A stretch of DNA of 64,000 bases, from positions 1-64,000 of the forward strand of contig CAZHOR010000009.1 of the NCBI GenBank assembly GCA_964534325.1. Direction: 5' to 3'. Shown in pieces: positions 62,890 to 64,000 of the stretch. A program made the translations under genes and the position numbers. Each line of letters begins with the position of its first letter. Position 1 is the stretch's first letter. The stretch comes from JdFR-22 sp964534325 (GTDB lineage Archaea > Halobacteriota > Archaeoglobi > Archaeoglobales > Archaeoglobaceae). The notes under the pieces were generated by a model. It was not told the origin of the DNA. It made no database searches and worked only from the letters and a program-made list of their open reading frames with translations.

Positions 62890-63522
62890 ATGAGGGGAAT
62901 TGAGTGTTCAAAGGGGGTTTCGCTGAACTTTGTTTTTGTCCTGCTTATGGTGGTAGCTTTGTCTGTTGGTTTATCAGGCTGTACGCAGGAACAGGAGCCG
63001 TCCCAGCCTATGTCGTATTCTTATTCGTTTGAAGACGGCATGCAGGGTTGGACTAGCGATGGGACCGACCTGGATAACCCACCGGTGAACTGGTCTGTGG
63101 AGCGGTCGCAAAAGCTCGCCTACGATGGTAATTCATCGGTCATGCTCTACCTGGATAATGTGAACGATGCTGGCAAGATATGGATGGAGAAGGAGTTCAA
63201 TGTCTCTCCTGGTACCCTATACAATGTGAGTGTCTCTTATATGTTCGCTACTGGAGATTTCGGTGACGTCAATCTATTCACCATCATTACTGGAGTGTCT
63301 CCAATGTCGCCTGAAGAGGCTGGCGACCTAACTTTCCAGGAAGATACAGGACACCATCTTGATGAGCGGGGCTTTGTATGGCTGGAAAAAGACTACAACT
63401 TCCACCAATCAAGCTCAGATGGAAACCTCTATGTCAGCATCGGGGTGTGGGGGACTTGGGAAACTCTTCGTGTTTACTACATAGATGATGTGAAAGTCAA
63501 CTTAACACCAGCTGAAAAATGA
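62890..63522 (+). CDS. Lipoprotein with a jelly-roll-like domain
   Basis: 210 residues. Lipobox VGLSGC near residue 31. The rest reads like a carbohydrate-binding jelly roll: SYSFEDGMQGWTSDG, SSVMLYLDNVNDAGKIWMEK, GTLYNVSVSYMFATGD and LRVYYIDDVKVNL. Probably binds sugars at the cell surface. gggggttgaa is before the ATG. Confidence 0.75.
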   Translation: MRGIECSKGVSLNFVFVLLMVVALSVGLSGCTQEQEPSQPMSYSYSFEDGMQGWTSDGTDLDNPPVNWSVERSQKLAYDGNSSVMLYLDNVNDAGKIWMEKEFNVSPGTLYNVSVSYMFATGDFGDVNLFTIITGVSPMSPEEAGDLTFQEDTGHHLDERGFVWLEKDYNFHQSSSDGNLYVSIGVWGTWETLRVYYIDDVKVNLTPAEK

Positions 63523-63603
63523 ATAAACGTTCACTTAAAATTGCTTTAAAATTAATTTATAAAGATAAATACATTTATATTTAGATTTAAGGATAACTTC
63601 GAA

Positions 63604-63705
63604 TTAGACCTTCCAGAGGGTACACTTCCTGCAGCTGTCATTGGGCCTTGACCCGCACACAGCACAGATTTCGCTTGTTTTCCCTAATACGTGTTTCCTA
63701 TCCAT
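63604..63705 (-). CDS. 33-residue zinc-finger microprotein
   Basis: A minus-strand frame from ATG 63705 to TAA 63604 encodes MDRKHVLGKTSEICAVCGSR, then PNDSCRKCTLWKV. Two CxxC knuckles (CAVC, CRKC) form a zinc ribbon. A TATA-like gaatatatatg lies about 45 bases upstream. Archaea have many small zinc-finger proteins of this kind, often with unknown roles. Confidence 0.5.
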   Translation of the reverse strand: MDRKHVLGKTSEICAVCGSRPNDSCRKCTLWKV

Positions 63706-63955
63706 TTTTTTTGCTATCACTATAGATGGTATCCACTAATTAGACATATATATTCTTATCGGTATCTGTTCTATGGTTACCATATGGAGAACTATTATTA
63801 TAGGCAACAGTTTACTATGAATGTATTAGAAAAACATTGAAGAGTCTGTGGTTGTCCGTAGGTTTTGAGGATCCAAATACGGTTTTTGCTGTTACAGGGT
63901 CCTGTAAAGAATGAAATAAATATTTATATATCCAATGATGTTTGGGGTGAATAGA

Positions 63956-64000
63956 TTGGCATTCAAGGGGGAAGTAATAGATAAGTTTGCTGCCCTAATA
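63956..64000 (+). CDS. Start of a gene cut by the window edge
   Basis: From TTG 63956, five bases after ggggtga (63944-63950), the frame reads MAFKGEVIDKFAALI and stays open to the end. A TATA-like aatatttatatatcc is at 63919-63932. ATG 63935/63938 and GTG 63947 are in frame too. Too short to identify. 63706-63918 holds nothing else I can support. Confidence 0.4.
   Translation, partial: MAFKGEVIDKFAALI

Overview
The window comes from a euryarchaeon. The first 860 bases are the 5' part of an archaeal 16S rRNA on the minus strand. Most genes have an AT-rich TATA-like box about 25 to 40 bp before the start codon, and many look leaderless or have a very short leader. The membrane-type [NiFe] hydrogenase with cytochrome b (Vht-like), the PGF-CTERM surface protein, a FilR1-like regulator, many lipobox proteins and corrinoid methyltransferases suggest a cytochrome-containing, probably methylotrophic relative of the methanogens. 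The glycine betaine biosynthesis genes and a CLC channel suggest a salty habitat. I cannot fix the class or genus from the sequence alone.

Layout. 1-1456: 16S rRNA and its leader/promoter region. 1457-4170: beta-CASP nuclease, CYTH protein and FKBP isomerase. 4469-12128: hypF, hypE, then the vhtG-A-C-D hydrogenase operon, preceded by a possible 42-residue membrane peptide. 12129-23333: secreted proteins, lipoproteins and regulators, including a FilR1-like protein, Lrp, Nudix, a three-heme cytochrome c, PEBP, HDAC, RimI, PQQ-type sugar dehydrogenase and a cupredoxin. A structured RNA candidate with its own TATA box lies at 14776-14890. 23334-28195: a patchwork of HAD, PIN, MNT and HicA-like genes with several frameshifts. 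28395-31701: Fic protein and small membrane proteins. 32014-35531: grpE-dnaK-dnaJ. 35938-40483: DUF362, radical SAM, HtpX (with an EF-hand loop), KptA and a double LEA14-like lipoprotein. 40752-50220: the betaine locus. 50659-64000: CLC channel, YIP1, SppA, FtsZ, an actin-like/PRC-barrel fusion, and a large PGF-CTERM surface protein.

The most striking region is 40752-50220. Two methyltransferases that make betaine from glycine (GSMT, SDMT) are followed by a complete corrinoid methyl-transfer set: one corrinoid protein, two MttB-family proteins with no in-frame amber codon, a MetH-activation-like protein, a [2Fe-2S] ASKHA corrinoid activator and a pterin-binding methyltransferase. The synthesis half and the demethylation half each start behind a nearly identical 104-bp promoter element, 39 bases of which are identical without a break. 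This suggests joint control of making a compatible solute and using its methyl groups. The methyl acceptor is predicted to be a tetrahydropterin rather than coenzyme M.

How the parts may work together (inference): Vht feeds electrons from H2 into the membrane, with HypF, HypE and VhtD maturing it. Betaine methyl groups could enter C1 metabolism through the corrinoid cluster. CLC, the LEA14-like protein and the GSMT/SDMT pair fit osmotic adaptation. FtsZ and the actin-like/PRC fusion suggest a cell-division or cell-shape neighbourhood.
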